Shown: positions 1 to 9,071, counted from the first letter of the stretch. The stretch: 64,000 bases of DNA from Nitrosomonadales bacterium (GCA_016235045.1 JACRME010000008.1:248001-312000), one strand, 5' to 3'. Program-made: numbers and translations. The notes: generated by a model from the letters alone, not told the origin.

Positions 1-2
1 AC

Positions 3-812
3 TTCATTCCGCACGCGCGGCTCGACGATCTCATGGTGAGCTACGCCCCCAAGGGCGGAGGCGTCGGCCCCCACTTCGATGCTTACGATGTCTTCCTGGT
101 GCAGGGACTGGGACATCGGCGCTGGCAGATATCCACGCAGAAGGATCAGACGCTGGTTGAAGGGGCTCCCCTGCGCTTGCTGAAAGATTTCAAGGTGGAG
201 CAGGAGTGGGTACTGGAGGCAGGCGACATGCTCTATCTGCCTCCGCATTGTGCGCACAACGGCATTGCCGAAGACGACTGCATGACCTATTCCATCGGCT
301 TCCGCACGCCGTGGTACCAGGAATTGGCGGAGCAGTTCCTGGTTTACCTGCAAGACCGCATCGAGATTGCGGGCACTTATGCCGATCCGGATTTGAAAGC
401 ACAGAAGCATCCCTCCGAAATCGGCGACGACATGCTGCAACAGGTCGGCCGCGCGATTCGCAAGGTAAGATGGGATGACGAAGATGTGGCCAACTTCCTC
501 GGCTGCTATCTCTCCGAACCCAAACCGCACATCTTCTTTGCCGCGCCCTCCAAACCCATGCCGCAAGACCGGTTCGATCGCGCCGTGCGGACGCGCGGAG
601 CAAAGCTCGACCTCAAGACGCAAATGCTGTGCCGCACCGGCACTGTATTCGTCAACGGCGACGCGCACCAGGTTGGCAAAGGCAGTTACACCGCGTTACG
701 CGGGCTGGCCGATGCGCGCAGCCTGCCCCCGTCGGAAAAGTATCCGCGCGAAGCCGCCAGCCTCCTCTACCAATGGTACCTGGATGGCTACCTGACGCCG
801 GGCGCCAGGTAG
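3..812 (+). CDS. roxA: RoxA-type ribosomal protein L16 arginine hydroxylase, 5' end missing
   Basis: This is the C-terminal part of a cupin/JmjC-fold 2-oxoglutarate/Fe(II) oxygenase; the frame is already open at base 3 and the first ATG at 33 is internal. The HFD motif (HxD iron ligands) and the following YDVFLVQG stretch are typical of the YcfD/RoxA family, and the third ligand is probably the His in PPHCAH. The downstream half is the expected winged-helix C-terminal domain. The known family member hydroxylates an arginine of ribosomal protein L16 in the cytoplasm. A second gene starts 11 bases after its stop. The family call is firm; the substrate is inferred from the family. Confidence 0.85.
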   Translation, partial: FIPHARLDDLMVSYAPKGGGVGPHFDAYDVFLVQGLGHRRWQISTQKDQTLVEGAPLRLLKDFKVEQEWVLEAGDMLYLPPHCAHNGIAEDDCMTYSIGFRTPWYQELAEQFLVYLQDRIEIAGTYADPDLKAQKHPSEIGDDMLQQVGRAIRKVRWDDEDVANFLGCYLSEPKPHIFFAAPSKPMPQDRFDRAVRTRGAKLDLKTQMLCRTGTVFVNGDAHQVGKGSYTALRGLADARSLPPSEKYPREAASLLYQWYLDGYLTPGAR

Positions 813-823
813 ACGGAGTCCCC

Positions 824-1315
824 ATGAGCGAAGGCACCCTGCAACATACCCAGTTCGATGGCGTGGCCGACTACATCGCCGCGCTCGACACCGTTTGCGC
901 GTCGGCGCAACACACGTTGAACATCTTCGAAAACAACTATGAAGACATCGGCTTCAATTCCGAGGCGCGATTCGACAGCTTGCGCCGCTTCCTGCTTGCC
1001 AACAGCAACAACCGCCTTAACCTGCTGGCGCACAACCCGCAGCCGCTGATCCGCTATTGCCCGCGCATGATGATACTGTTGCGCGAGTTCGGGCATGGTA
1101 TGTTCGTCTTCCAGACCCCCAAGAGCCTGCAACATGTCTCGGAGCCGTTCGCCGTCGCCGACGATGCCCATTTCGTGCGCCGCTACCATTTTGACGACAC
1201 GCGCGGGATTCTTGCCAAAAACGACCCGGAAGGCGCGCGCCTGCTCAATTCGCGCTTCCACGAAATGTGGGCTTCATCCCATTCCTGCGCATCCGGCACC
1301 AAGCTGGGTTTATAG
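824..1315 (+). CDS. Conserved hypothetical protein (DUF7931-like)
   Basis: A 163-residue cytoplasmic protein without signal peptide or membrane segment. The ATG at 824 follows a GGAG Shine-Dalgarno and lies 11 bases after roxA, so the two are probably co-transcribed. The patterns around CPRMMILLREF and HFVRRYHFDDTRG resemble a family seen in betaproteobacteria, sometimes fused to acetyltransferase domains, which I recall as DUF7931. The biochemical role is unknown. Confidence 0.7.
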   Translation: MSEGTLQHTQFDGVADYIAALDTVCASAQHTLNIFENNYEDIGFNSEARFDSLRRFLLANSNNRLNLLAHNPQPLIRYCPRMMILLREFGHGMFVFQTPKSLQHVSEPFAVADDAHFVRRYHFDDTRGILAKNDPEGARLLNSRFHEMWASSHSCASGTKLGL

Positions 1316-1449
1316 TCTGGGCATCGGGGTCTGGTATTTTCCAAAGGACTTGATAGAATGCCGCGTCTTTCGCAACGGGGGAGGCTGTTGCGTATGGATA
1401 TGAAGGAAATCGAACACTCCCGTAACTCTAACAACTGAAGGAATATCAA

Positions 1450-1626
1450 ATGAAAAGCTCTGCTCTGATCGCTGCCCTGTTGGCCCTGTCCCTGTCTGCT
1501 TGTGGTGAAAAAGCTGCCGCTCCGGCTGCTGCTCCTGCTGCCGAAGCTGCCGCTCCTGCTGCTGCCGCTCCTGCTGCTTCCGAGCCTGCCGCTGCTGCTC
1601 CCGCTACACCTGCCGCAAAGCAGTAA
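1450..1626 (+). CDS. Small alanine/proline-rich lipoprotein
   Basis: A 58-residue gene with a strong ribosome site (AAGGA, 8 bases before the ATG). A short hydrophobic signal ends in the lipobox LSAC with Cys18 as the predicted lipidated residue. The rest is almost only Ala, Pro and Glu, low complexity and probably extended in the periplasm. Codon choice is biased to GCT/GCC, as in highly expressed genes, and a strong terminator follows directly. The gene stands alone. Function is unknown; similar small Ala-rich lipoproteins are common in betaproteobacteria. Confidence 0.75.
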   Translation: MKSSALIAALLALSLSACGEKAAAPAAAPAAEAAAPAAAAPAASEPAAAAPATPAAKQ

Positions 1627-1643
1627 GCTGGATCACGCTTCAC

Positions 1644-1669
1644 AAAAAGCCGACGCAAGTCGGCTTTTT
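1644..1669 (+). terminator. Rho-independent terminator, probably bidirectional
   Basis: Perfect 11-bp stem AAAAAGCCGAC / GTCGGCTTTTT around a GCAA tetraloop, 17 bases after the lipoprotein stop. A-tract and T-tract flank both sides, so it can also end the convergent hydrolase transcript. Confidence 0.9.
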
Positions 1670-1700
1670 GCATTCTGGCCCAGTGTGTTACCAGCGATGG

Positions 1701-2465
1701 TCAGGCAATTTCGCGCCAATCCAGCCCATGCTCCTGCGTGGCGACCGCGACCCGGTCGGGTGCCCAGCCCAATATGCCGCTTAACGCAGCCACAGCCAGC
1801 CCGGCAACGTTGTTCTTGCGGCTCAGGTGCGCGGCGACAATATGCTGCAGCCCGGAGGTATCCAGCCGTTGCAACAAGGCAGCGGCTTCGTCGTTGCTCA
1901 TGTGGCCGTAGCGCCCGCTAACGCGCTGCTTCAGGCGATAGGGATAATCGCCCCCGAACAGCATGCCGGAATCGTGGTTGCACTCGAGCACCAGCGCATG
2001 GCAACCGCCCAGGGTCGCTTCGATATGCGGCGTTGAGCTGCCCGCATCGGTCAGCACGCCCAATCTGCGCGCGCCGTCGCTGAATACATATTGCACGGGT
2101 TCTGCGGCATCGTGCGGTACGGGATAGGGTTGCACCCGCACCTCACCGATCGCAAACGCCTGATGCGGATTGACCTCGGAAATCGAGAGACTGGAAAAGG
2201 CCGCATTCTGTGTGCGCAAAGTGCCGTGAGTGAGCCATACCGGAAGATTGAATTTTCGTGCCAACCTGGCAACGCCGGAGATATGGTCGCCATGCTCGTG
2301 GGTGACCACGATGCCGCTCAGTTGTTCCGCCTGCAGGCCCAGACGGGCCAGACGCGACAGGGTTTCGGTCAGCGAAAACCCGCAATCAAGCAACACGCGG
2401 GTTGTGCCTGCCTGAACGACGAGGGCGTTGCCCTCGCTGCCGCTGCCGAGAAGAGCGAAGCGCAT
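1701..2465 (-). CDS. MBL-fold metallo-hydrolase, YycJ/WalJ-like
   Basis: A 254-residue metallo-beta-lactamase-fold hydrolase. The metal motif THEHGDH is at residues 55-61 after a DCGFS segment, matching the family of small MBL proteins related to YycJ (a proposed 5'-3' exonuclease or regulator-associated hydrolase). No signal peptide, so cytoplasmic. It lies 16 bases downstream of bamC on the same strand and may share the dapA-bamC transcript. Family is clear; the substrate is not known. Confidence 0.85.
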   Translation of the reverse strand: MRFALLGSGSEGNALVVQAGTTRVLLDCGFSLTETLSRLARLGLQAEQLSGIVVTHEHGDHISGVARLARKFNLPVWLTHGTLRTQNAAFSSLSISEVNPHQAFAIGEVRVQPYPVPHDAAEPVQYVFSDGARRLGVLTDAGSSTPHIEATLGGCHALVLECNHDSGMLFGGDYPYRLKQRVSGRYGHMSNDEAAALLQRLDTSGLQHIVAAHLSRKNNVAGLAVAALSGILGWAPDRVAVATQEHGLDWREIA

Positions 2466-2481
2466 CTTCGCGAAACCGCTG

Positions 2482-3090
2482 CTACTGTTTTTTGTCCAGA
2501 TTCTGGTATATCAACTCGATCAGATGCGCGGCTTCCGCGTCGCTCTTGCCGTTTTGATTGGCCACGGTAACTTCGCTGCCCTCGCGGATCTCGCGCACCA
2601 CGACCTGATAGTCCGGCCGTTTGGCCTTGGTGTCGGTATTCGGCGCGGCAGGCGCGACATAGTAGATACCCTTGCTTCTGTCCTTATCCGTTGTAACCAG
2701 TTTTGCGCTATCCAGCGCAAGTCCAACCAGGCGCCAACTGCGATCGAACGGCTCATTCAGCAAAATTTTCTTGCTGCCTTTGCTGTCCTGCAACCTGGCT
2801 GCGGGCACCGGATCGCTTTTTACCGGCGCCGGCGGAGCGCTGGTCGGCGCCACACAAGGCTGCTCGGTTTTCTGTTTGGTGTATTCCGAATAACTCGCCA
2901 CCTTTTCCCCGTCCTTGCCCGGAATCGTGTAACGCTGATCCGCCTCCTGCGTCGTCAGGTTGGGCGGCACTTCCAGCGGCTGCGCCTTGATCGCGCCCGC
3001 CTTGTAATCGACCTCGCGCTCGGTGAGGGTGCTGCATCCCGCCAACAGTGCGACTGCGACTAGCCCCAATACTCCATTCCTTGCTTGCAT
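2482..3090 (-). CDS. bamC: Outer membrane assembly lipoprotein BamC
   Basis: A 202-residue lipoprotein with signal peptide and lipobox LAGC (Cys19), then STLTEREVDYK and a DLTTQEADQRY-like segment typical of NlpB/BamC. BamC is an accessory lipoprotein of the BAM complex that inserts beta-barrel proteins into the outer membrane. I chose the ATG at 3090 because GGGAG sits 5 bases upstream; another ATG at 3102 overlaps the dapA stop (TGATG) and is possible. The dapA-bamC order is the same as in enterobacteria. It is clearly shorter than the E. coli protein, mainly in the C-terminal helix-grip part. Confidence 0.85.
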   Translation of the reverse strand: MQARNGVLGLVAVALLAGCSTLTEREVDYKAGAIKAQPLEVPPNLTTQEADQRYTIPGKDGEKVASYSEYTKQKTEQPCVAPTSAPPAPVKSDPVPAARLQDSKGSKKILLNEPFDRSWRLVGLALDSAKLVTTDKDRSKGIYYVAPAAPNTDTKAKRPDYQVVVREIREGSEVTVANQNGKSDAEAAHLIELIYQNLDKKQ

Positions 3091-3101
3091 GACTGCTCCC
3101 A

Positions 3102-3977
3102 TCAAATTACTCCAGCCTGACGCATCGCCGCTTCCACCGCAGGTTGCGCCCCTGCAGAGAGTGGCGTCAGCGGCAGACGCAAATTGTTCTTTATCTTCCC
3201 CATGCGCGCCACCGCCCACTTGACCGGGATGGGATTTGCCTCGACAAACAGGTTGCGATGCAAACCGAGCAGGCGGTAGTTGATTTCGCGCGCTTTGGCC
3301 ACTTCACCGTTCAAGGCTGCCGCACACATCTCGCGCATCAATTTTGGCGCGACGTTGGCCGTCACCGAGATCGTGCCCACGGCGCCCAGCAGCATCAGCG
3401 CCAGCGTGCTGGCATCGTCGCCGCTGTATATGGCGAAATCCTTGGGTGCGCGCTGCAACAGGTCGCTGCCGCGCTCGATGCCGCCCGTCGCATCTTTGAT
3501 GCCGACGATGTTCCCGATCTGCGCCAGCCGCAGCACCGTATCGTTGCTCATATCCGTGCCGGTGCGCCCCGGCACGTTGTAAAGGATGTGGGGCATGTCG
3601 ACGGCCTCGGCGATGGCCTTGAAATGCAGATACAGCCCTTCCTGCGTCGGCTTGTTGTAATACGGCACCACCGTAAGCGACGCATTCGCGCCCGCCTTTT
3701 TCGAGAACGAGGCCAGTTCGATGGCTTCCTTGGTCGAATTCGCCCCGGTTCCGGCGATGATGGGGATGCGCCCGGCGGAATGCTTGACCGCTTCCGCGAT
3801 CAGCAACTCATGTTCTTCCACATTGACGGTGGGGGATTCGCCGGTCGTGCCGACCACCACAATGGCGTCGGTGCCTTCGGCAATATGGAAATCGATCAGC
3901 GCGCGGAAGGCGGCCAAGTCCAGGCTGCCATCTTCCTGCATCGGCGTGACGATCGCTACAAGACTACCCTTGATCAT
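3102..3977 (-). CDS. dapA: 4-hydroxy-tetrahydrodipicolinate synthase
   Basis: A 291-residue TIM-barrel aldolase that condenses pyruvate with aspartate semialdehyde in the lysine/diaminopimelate pathway. Family marks are [10 protein letters not shown] at the start, GTTGESPT (binding of substrate), [11 protein letters not shown], the YNVPGRT tyrosine motif and the Schiff-base lysine in GIKDATG. The ATG at 3977 gives the standard N-terminus; a GTG at 3992 in frame is less likely. It is first of the dapA-bamC pair and divergent from feoA. Confidence 0.95.
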   Translation of the reverse strand: MIKGSLVAIVTPMQEDGSLDLAAFRALIDFHIAEGTDAIVVVGTTGESPTVNVEEHELLIAEAVKHSAGRIPIIAGTGANSTKEAIELASFSKKAGANASLTVVPYYNKPTQEGLYLHFKAIAEAVDMPHILYNVPGRTGTDMSNDTVLRLAQIGNIVGIKDATGGIERGSDLLQRAPKDFAIYSGDDASTLALMLLGAVGTISVTANVAPKLMREMCAAALNGEVAKAREINYRLLGLHRNLFVEANPIPVKWAVARMGKIKNNLRLPLTPLSAGAQPAVEAAMRQAGVI

Positions 3978-4088
3978 GTTCGCTGCTGCCACAAAAATAA
4001 AGGTCGCATTCTACCCCAATCGCACCGCGTTACGCGACAAGGGCGGCACCCATGTGAAATAATGCAGGCAACTGGAATCCGTCCTACT

Positions 4089-4322
4089 ATGTCTCCACTC
4101 ACCCTGGCTCACCTGAACCCCGGCGAAACCGCCACCATCGTTTCCATACGCGCCGAAGAAGCACTGCACCAGCGTCTGCAGGCGCTGGGTTTCCGCAGCG
4201 GCAAGCAAATCGAACTGATACGCAAGGCCAGCTTCTCCGGCCCGTTGCAGGTGCGCATCGGCACCACAGACATTCTGTTGCGACGCAACGAGGCGGCCAA
4301 GATCAAGGTGTGCAAATCGTGA
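4089..4322 (+). CDS. feoA: Ferrous iron transport protein A
   Basis: A 77-residue SH3-like protein (LTLAHLNPGETATI... LGFRSGKQIELIRKASFSGPLQVRIGTTDILLRRNEA). FeoA is a small cytoplasmic partner of the FeoB Fe(II) transporter. The start lies 111 bases from the divergent dapA start. Its stop overlaps the proposed feoB start, showing translational coupling. No convincing Fur box was found in the short upstream gap. Confidence 0.93.
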   Translation: MSPLTLAHLNPGETATIVSIRAEEALHQRLQALGFRSGKQIELIRKASFSGPLQVRIGTTDILLRRNEAAKIKVCKS

Positions 4323-6106
4323 AGCGCATTGCGCTCCTGGGCATGCCCAACACCGGCAAGTCCACCCTGTTCAACCGCATGACCGGCGGCGCGGCGCGCG
4401 TCGGCAACTGGCCCGGCATCACCGTCGAATTACTGAGCGGCAAGATCCTGCTGGGCAGCGACATTGTCGAACTCATCGACTTGCCCGGCATCTACGACCT
4501 GCACGGTTTTTCCGACGACGAACAGGTGGTGCGCCACTTCCTGCACGACAACGTGCCCGACCTGGCGCTGGTCATCCTCAACGCCACCCAGATCGAGCGC
4601 CAGATGAGCCTGCTGCTGCAACTCAAGCAGCTCAACATGAACATCGTGGTCCTGCTCAACATGGCGGACGAGGCAAAGAAATACGGCATCACCATCGACA
4701 GCCGGAAAATGGCGGAAATGCTCGACATGCCGATTTTCCTGGTCAGCGGCAAGTACGGCACCGGCTACCAGGACGTACTGCAAGCCATCACCAAGGCATT
4801 GCGCTACCCCACTCCCGGCATGGCCGAGCAATTGCGCAGCCAACTGGAAGAGGACGAGCATATCGAATCCGAGATGGCGCGCGTGCTGCGGCACGCCGTG
4901 CAGGTGCCGGCGCAGTTGCCGGAGAACATCACCGAAAAACTCGACCGCGTAATGCTGCACCCCTGGCTGGGCCTGCCGCTTTTCTTCGGCATCATGTACC
5001 TGCTGTTCCAAGGCATATTCTTTCTCGGCCAGCCCTTGCAGGGCTGGGTCGGCGAGGGACTTGGCTGGCTGCGCGGGACAGCGCTCGACCCGGCGTTTGC
5101 CGGACTGCCCGGCTGGCTTTCCGGCCTGCTGCTGGACGGCATTTACAACGGCGTGGCCACCGTCGCCGCGTTTATTCCCATCATCATCCTGTTCTTCCTG
5201 TTCATGGCGATGGTGGAGGACAGCGGCTACCTGTCGCGTGCCGCCTTCCTGATGGACGCGCTGATGGCGAAAATGGGGTTGGACGGGCGCGGCTTCGTCA
5301 TGCTGCTGATGGGCTTCGGCTGCAACGTGCCGGCACTGATGGGCACGCGCGTGATGCGTTCGCGCAGCCTGCGCCTGCTCACCATGCTGGTGATCCCGTT
5401 CTCCTTATGTTCGGCCCGCCTGCAGGTGTTTGTGTTCATTACCGCCGCCCTGTTCTCGTCCGGGGCCGCGCCAATCGTTTTGTTCACCCTGTACCTGTTC
5501 AGTTTCGCCGCCGCCATTGTTACCGCGCTGCTGTTCAGGAAAAATTTCCAGAACACCGAGCCTTTCGTGCTGGAACTGCCGCCGTACCGTTTCCCCACGC
5601 TGCGTCAAATGCTGCTGCGCGGCTGGCTCGAGGTCAAGCATTTCCTGCGCCGTGCAACGCAATTCATCATCGCGGGTGTGGTGCTGGTGTGGCTGTTGAC
5701 GCATCTCCCCCCTTCCGCTGCCCCGGCCAGTGCCGGCACGCTGGCCGGCATGATCGGCAGCATGCTGCACCCGATCTTCGCCCCAATCGGCATCAACGAC
5801 CAACTGACCATCGCCCTGATCTTCGGCTTCGTCGCCAAGGAAATCGTGATCGGCTCGCTGGCGGTAATCTACGGATTAAGCGGGGATGCGCTCGGGACAG
5901 CGCTGGGACAACAACTGGATTGGGTGCAGGCCTACAGCTTCATGCTGTTCACGCTGATCTACACGCCCTGCCTCTCCGCCATCGCCACTTTGCGCAGCGA
6001 ATCGAAAGACCTGCGCTATACCCTGCTGACCATCCTGTGGTCGCTGGGGCTGGCCTGGTTCGTCAGCCTGGTCTTTTATCAAGGAGCGCGCGCGTTGGGA
6101 TACTGA
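4319..6106 (+). CDS. feoB: Ferrous iron transporter FeoB (compact form)
   Basis: A 595-residue inner-membrane Fe(II) transporter. The N-terminal G domain has G1 GMPNTGKST (residues 8-16), G3 DLPG and G4 NMAD; a FeoB helical linker and about eight membrane segments follow. Conserved membrane cysteines are seen in GFGCNVPA and YTPCLSA, both typical of the Gate regions. I place the start at GTG 4319, overlapping the feoA TGA (GTGA); GTG 4310 is an alternative. It is shorter than the 773-residue E. coli protein and no feoC follows. With feoA it forms a two-gene operon. Confidence 0.95.
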   Translation: MKRIALLGMPNTGKSTLFNRMTGGAARVGNWPGITVELLSGKILLGSDIVELIDLPGIYDLHGFSDDEQVVRHFLHDNVPDLALVILNATQIERQMSLLLQLKQLNMNIVVLLNMADEAKKYGITIDSRKMAEMLDMPIFLVSGKYGTGYQDVLQAITKALRYPTPGMAEQLRSQLEEDEHIESEMARVLRHAVQVPAQLPENITEKLDRVMLHPWLGLPLFFGIMYLLFQGIFFLGQPLQGWVGEGLGWLRGTALDPAFAGLPGWLSGLLLDGIYNGVATVAAFIPIIILFFLFMAMVEDSGYLSRAAFLMDALMAKMGLDGRGFVMLLMGFGCNVPALMGTRVMRSRSLRLLTMLVIPFSLCSARLQVFVFITAALFSSGAAPIVLFTLYLFSFAAAIVTALLFRKNFQNTEPFVLELPPYRFPTLRQMLLRGWLEVKHFLRRATQFIIAGVVLVWLLTHLPPSAAPASAGTLAGMIGSMLHPIFAPIGINDQLTIALIFGFVAKEIVIGSLAVIYGLSGDALGTALGQQLDWVQAYSFMLFTLIYTPCLSAIATLRSESKDLRYTLLTILWSLGLAWFVSLVFYQGARALGY

Positions 6107-6144
6107 GCGCGGCAAACAGGACTTCAGGGAGTTTAAAAGATTGT

Positions 6145-6444
6145 CTAGGGCTGTTTCCAGGCCCGGTCGAGCAGTTCCTGCGCTCGCGCATATTTCGCTT
6201 TGGCCTCATCCAGGTTCCTGCTCGACATCCCGGCTTTCTGCCTGTCTTCCGCCAGGCGCTGCTGCGCTTCAGCCAGCCGCTTTTCCGAATCGGACACCCG
6301 TTGCAAGTTGTCCTTGTGCACCGCTTCGGTTTTCTCCAGGTTCTCGCGCGCGTATTCCACGCCGACTTGCTGTGCCGAGACATCCTTGGCCTGCGCCAGG
6401 GATGTCATGGCAAGCAATCCGACAACCAGAGCCGGCTTCAGCAT
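6145..6444 (-). CDS. Small periplasmic coiled-coil protein
   Basis: A 99-residue protein with a signal peptide (cleavage near AQA-KD). The mature part is almost entirely charged heptad-like helix (EYARENLEKTEAV...KRLAEAQQRLAEDRQK), so a periplasmic coiled coil is likely. It lies 11 bases after the YfaZ-like barrel gene on the same strand, so it is probably co-expressed with it. Function is unknown. Confidence 0.65.
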   Translation of the reverse strand: MLKPALVVGLLAMTSLAQAKDVSAQQVGVEYARENLEKTEAVHKDNLQRVSDSEKRLAEAQQRLAEDRQKAGMSSRNLDEAKAKYARAQELLDRAWKQP

Positions 6445-6455
6445 GATTCAACCCG

Positions 6456-7022
6456 TCAGAACGAAAGCTGGACGCCCACATGCGGGCCGTTGATGAGTAC
6501 CGAATCGTTACCCGTGGTCTTCAAATTGAACCAGGTTTTGCGATATCCCACATAGACCTGCAACTGCGGCGAAATCGAGAATTCGGCGCGCGCGCCGTAT
6601 TGCTGGTAACGGTTGGCATCGCCGTAGGTGATGATCTTGGGCGCCATATAGATTTCGCCCGCGAAAGCCACGCGGCGTTCGACCGGCAGTTCGTAGCGAA
6701 CCTGCGCACCCAAAGCCAGCGCCGACGCATTCCGGCGCGTGGGTTCGGCCTTGATCGTGGAAGCCACCGCTTTGGCGCCGACACCGATCGTCAGGCCGGG
6801 CACCTGATCCTCATCGTTCGCCACCAGCAGTCCCACGCCGCCAATAACGCTGTTGACATCGTTGTACATCAATTCTGCATACACCTCGGACTTTCCGGAG
6901 AGCCCGCTGGCAACGCCGTATTTGAACTGGGCGGTGGTGTTGCTCAAACCGATATCCAGCGTATCCGCCATTGCCATGGAAGTCACAGTCATCAAAGAGA
7001 TTGCCAGGATTTTGCGCAGCAT
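6456..7022 (-). CDS. YfaZ-like outer membrane beta-barrel protein
   Basis: A 188-residue protein with a signal peptide (cleavage after SMAMA) followed by alternating polar/hydrophobic beta strands and a C-terminal Phe (VQLSF), the usual outer-membrane barrel signature. The pattern ...YGVASGLSGKSEVYAELMYND... matches the YfaZ family, whose role is unclear. It lies downstream of tRNA-Ser on the same strand and is followed by the coiled-coil gene. Confidence 0.75.
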   Translation of the reverse strand: MLRKILAISLMTVTSMAMADTLDIGLSNTTAQFKYGVASGLSGKSEVYAELMYNDVNSVIGGVGLLVANDEDQVPGLTIGVGAKAVASTIKAEPTRRNASALALGAQVRYELPVERRVAFAGEIYMAPKIITYGDANRYQQYGARAEFSISPQLQVYVGYRKTWFNLKTTGNDSVLINGPHVGVQLSF

Positions 7023-7057
7023 CGTTTCACTCCTAAAAGATTACAGATTCATATATT

Positions 7058-7147
7058 TGGCGGAGGCGGTGAGATTCGAACTCACGAACGACTCGCATCG
7101 TTGCCAGTTTTCAAGACTGGTGCATTCAACCGCTCTGCCACACCTCC
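7058..7147 (-). tRNA. tRNA-Ser(UGA)
   Basis: Read on the minus strand, the 7-bp acceptor stem GGAGGTG / CGCCTCC is closed with one G-T pair, discriminator G and an encoded CCA (7058-7060). The anticodon loop CTTGAAA gives UGA. A long variable arm (AACGATGCGAGTCGTT) identifies a class II tRNA, and GTTCGAATC forms the T loop. The 90-nt length fits serine. Confidence 0.97.
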
Positions 7148-7341
7148 GGGGAACCGCAAGGTGCCGGCCCAAGGCTCTGTTTGACCCAGAGGCTACGTTC
7201 AGCCACAACTGTCCGGCACACAATGCCGCGCATGATACCCGAAATACCCTGGCCACCCAACGGGCATGGTTGCAACTTTCGCACTGCTTCTGTAGTCTCA
7301 TGGCCGCCTGTTGGACATACCCGTTTTCTCTGGAGGAAATC

Positions 7342-8031
7342 ATGCAATATCAAACCCAAGCTGCAACCCAAACCCCGGCGCTGGCCGTCGAACAAAACAA
7401 GGTTCTGCGCAATACCTACATGATGCTCGCGCTGACCATGATCCCCACGGTCATCGGCGCGCTTATCGGCACCACGATGGATCTGTCGTTCATGGCCGCA
7501 CACCCGATCATGTATCCGCTGATGATGTTCGGCGTGATGATGGGCATGCTGTTCGCCGTGACCGCCCTGCGCAACAGCGTATGGGGCATCGTCGCGCTGC
7601 TCGGCTTCACCTTCGTGGCGGGCCTGTTCCTCGGCCCCATCCTGCAAGTCGCATTGCACTTCAAGAACGGCGCGGAACTGGTCGGCATGGCCGCAGGCGG
7701 CACCGGCATCATCTTCTTCTCGCTGGCCACCATCGCCACCGTGACCAAGAAAGACTTCAGTTTCATGGGCAAGTTCCTGTTCATCGGACTGATCCTGCTC
7801 ATCGTCGCTTCGCTGGCCAACCTCTTTTTCCAGGTTCCGGCGCTGTCGCTGACCATCTCCGCCATCGCCGTGATGATTTTTTCCGCCTACATCCTGTACG
7901 ACGTGAGCCAGATCGTACATGGCGGCGAAACCAACTATGTGATGGCGACGCTGGGCCTGTACCTGGACATCTACAACCTGTTCGTCAACCTGTTGAATCT
8001 GTTGATGGCATTCAGCGGCGAGCGGGATTAA
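7342..8031 (+). CDS. Bax inhibitor-1 / YccA family membrane protein
   Basis: A 229-residue inner-membrane protein with seven hydrophobic segments and the family C-terminal pattern ...AYILYDVSQIVHGGETNYVMATLGLYLDIYNLFVNLL. YccA modulates FtsH proteolysis in E. coli and BI-1 relatives can act as pH-sensitive Ca2+ leaks; the role here is not shown. The ATG at 7342 has GGAGG 7 bases upstream. The gene is monocistronic and ended by a strong terminator. Confidence 0.92.
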   Translation: MQYQTQAATQTPALAVEQNKVLRNTYMMLALTMIPTVIGALIGTTMDLSFMAAHPIMYPLMMFGVMMGMLFAVTALRNSVWGIVALLGFTFVAGLFLGPILQVALHFKNGAELVGMAAGGTGIIFFSLATIATVTKKDFSFMGKFLFIGLILLIVASLANLFFQVPALSLTISAIAVMIFSAYILYDVSQIVHGGETNYVMATLGLYLDIYNLFVNLLNLLMAFSGERD

Positions 8032-8050
8032 TCGCAAGACGCTTCAACAA

Positions 8051-8076
8051 AAAAAGCGGCCATGCGGCCGCTTTTT
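8051..8076 (+). terminator. Bidirectional rho-independent terminator
   Basis: AAAAAGCGGCC / GGCCGCTTTTT stem with loop ATGC between the convergent BI-1 and rhodanese genes. A-tract and T-tract on both sides allow use in both directions. Confidence 0.92.
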
Positions 8077-8096
8077 CTATTCCCAAACGAATTGTT

Positions 8097-8561
8097 TCAC
8101 TTCGGTTTGCGTTGCTCCGGTCGCACGCGCGGTGCCAGCAGTTCATCCCCATCGTCCGCGTCCAGTTGGTCACCCTGTCCGTTCGTCATCGGTTGTTCGT
8201 AGTCGCTCCAGCCGCGCACGCCAGTCTTGAGCGACACCACGTTGGCGAAGCCCATCTGCAACAACATGTCGGCAGCCAGTACCGAACGCTTGCCGGAACG
8301 GCAGATGACCACGATCTCCCGCTCGCGTCCCGCGGCCAGTTCCGGCACGGTCTCGTCGTAGTCCCATTCGCAGGACTGCTCCAGCACACCGCGCGGCACA
8401 TTAATCGAGCCGGGGATGCGCAGCAGGTCGAACTCGGCCGGTTCGCGCACATCGAGCAGGATGGGTTTGCTGCCCGCGGCGAGCGCGCGGCTCAGATCCC
8501 ACGGCATGATCTCTTTCACGCGCGTGAGCGCTTCGGCAACCAGATCGTCATAGCGCTTCAT
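8097..8561 (-). CDS. Rhodanese-like domain protein
   Basis: A 154-residue single rhodanese domain. It has LLDVREPAEFDLLRIPGSINVP and the active-site loop CRSGKRS with the catalytic cysteine. The family transfers sulfane sulfur from thiosulfate or persulfide donors; the acceptor is not known. ATG 8561 has AAGGGA at proper spacing, and a longer frame upstream overlaps trmO without support. It is the last gene of a leftward run starting at the exonuclease gene near 12.2 kb. The C-terminal tail is acidic then basic. Confidence 0.9.
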   Translation of the reverse strand: MKRYDDLVAEALTRVKEIMPWDLSRALAAGSKPILLDVREPAEFDLLRIPGSINVPRGVLEQSCEWDYDETVPELAAGREREIVVICRSGKRSVLAADMLLQMGFANVVSLKTGVRGWSDYEQPMTNGQGDQLDADDGDELLAPRVRPEQRKPK

Positions 8562-8593
8562 TCGATATTTCCCTTCTTCACTTCTGCTTCGGC

Positions 8594-9055
8594 CTATTCT
8601 TTTCCATCGGGTTTGGAGCGCCATTGTTTTCCGGCGATCCATCCTTCCGACGCCGCTTCGATGTTGTCGAATCTCGGAACGTAGGGCTTAATATCCAGCA
8701 ACGGTGTTTGATCCAGCACATCAATACCTTCTACCGTAAGAATATTGTTTTCACGCCCGACCAATTTCACGATAGACATGCCGATGCCGTTGGGCCGGCA
8801 CGGATGCCTGGATGCATAGATACCGTGCGGCGTATCGTCCAGGAAGGTTCCGCGCACCAGTTCTATCTTGCCCGCCCGGTCCAACAGATAAATCAAATAA
8901 ATATGCGAAAAGGTTTCCACATCCTTCAGCCCAGCCGCAAATTCCTCAAGGACTTCCACGCGACCGACAGCGCCGGAAGCATACAAGGGCTGTATCGGGC
9001 ACGATTCCTTCGTGGTAAAAGGCGTATGAATAATTCCGACTGGTTTGATTTCCAC
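8594..9055 (-). CDS. trmO: tRNA (t6A37) N6-methyltransferase TrmO
   Basis: A 153-residue YaeB/TrmO-family protein. Known members use S-adenosylmethionine to methylate t6A at position 37 of tRNA-Thr, using an unusual beta-barrel fold. Family segments are IGIIHTPF-like at the start, HIYLIYLLDRAG, GTFLDDTPHGIYASRHPCRPNGIG and the final DIKPYVPRFD. I chose the GTG at 9055 because AAAGGA lies 7 bases upstream and the N-terminus then matches the family. It is somewhat shorter than E. coli TrmO, which has a C-terminal extension. Confidence 0.88.
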   Translation of the reverse strand: MEIKPVGIIHTPFTTKESCPIQPLYASGAVGRVEVLEEFAAGLKDVETFSHIYLIYLLDRAGKIELVRGTFLDDTPHGIYASRHPCRPNGIGMSIVKLVGRENNILTVEGIDVLDQTPLLDIKPYVPRFDNIEAASEGWIAGKQWRSKPDGKE

Positions 9056-9071
9056 ACTCGTCCTTTCGTGC

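Noticed and set aside
3144-4088. Long N-terminal extension of FeoA on the plus strand
   Set aside because: The frame is open through the antisense of dapA; the FeoA domain starts at ATG 4089 and matches the family's full length of about 75 residues.
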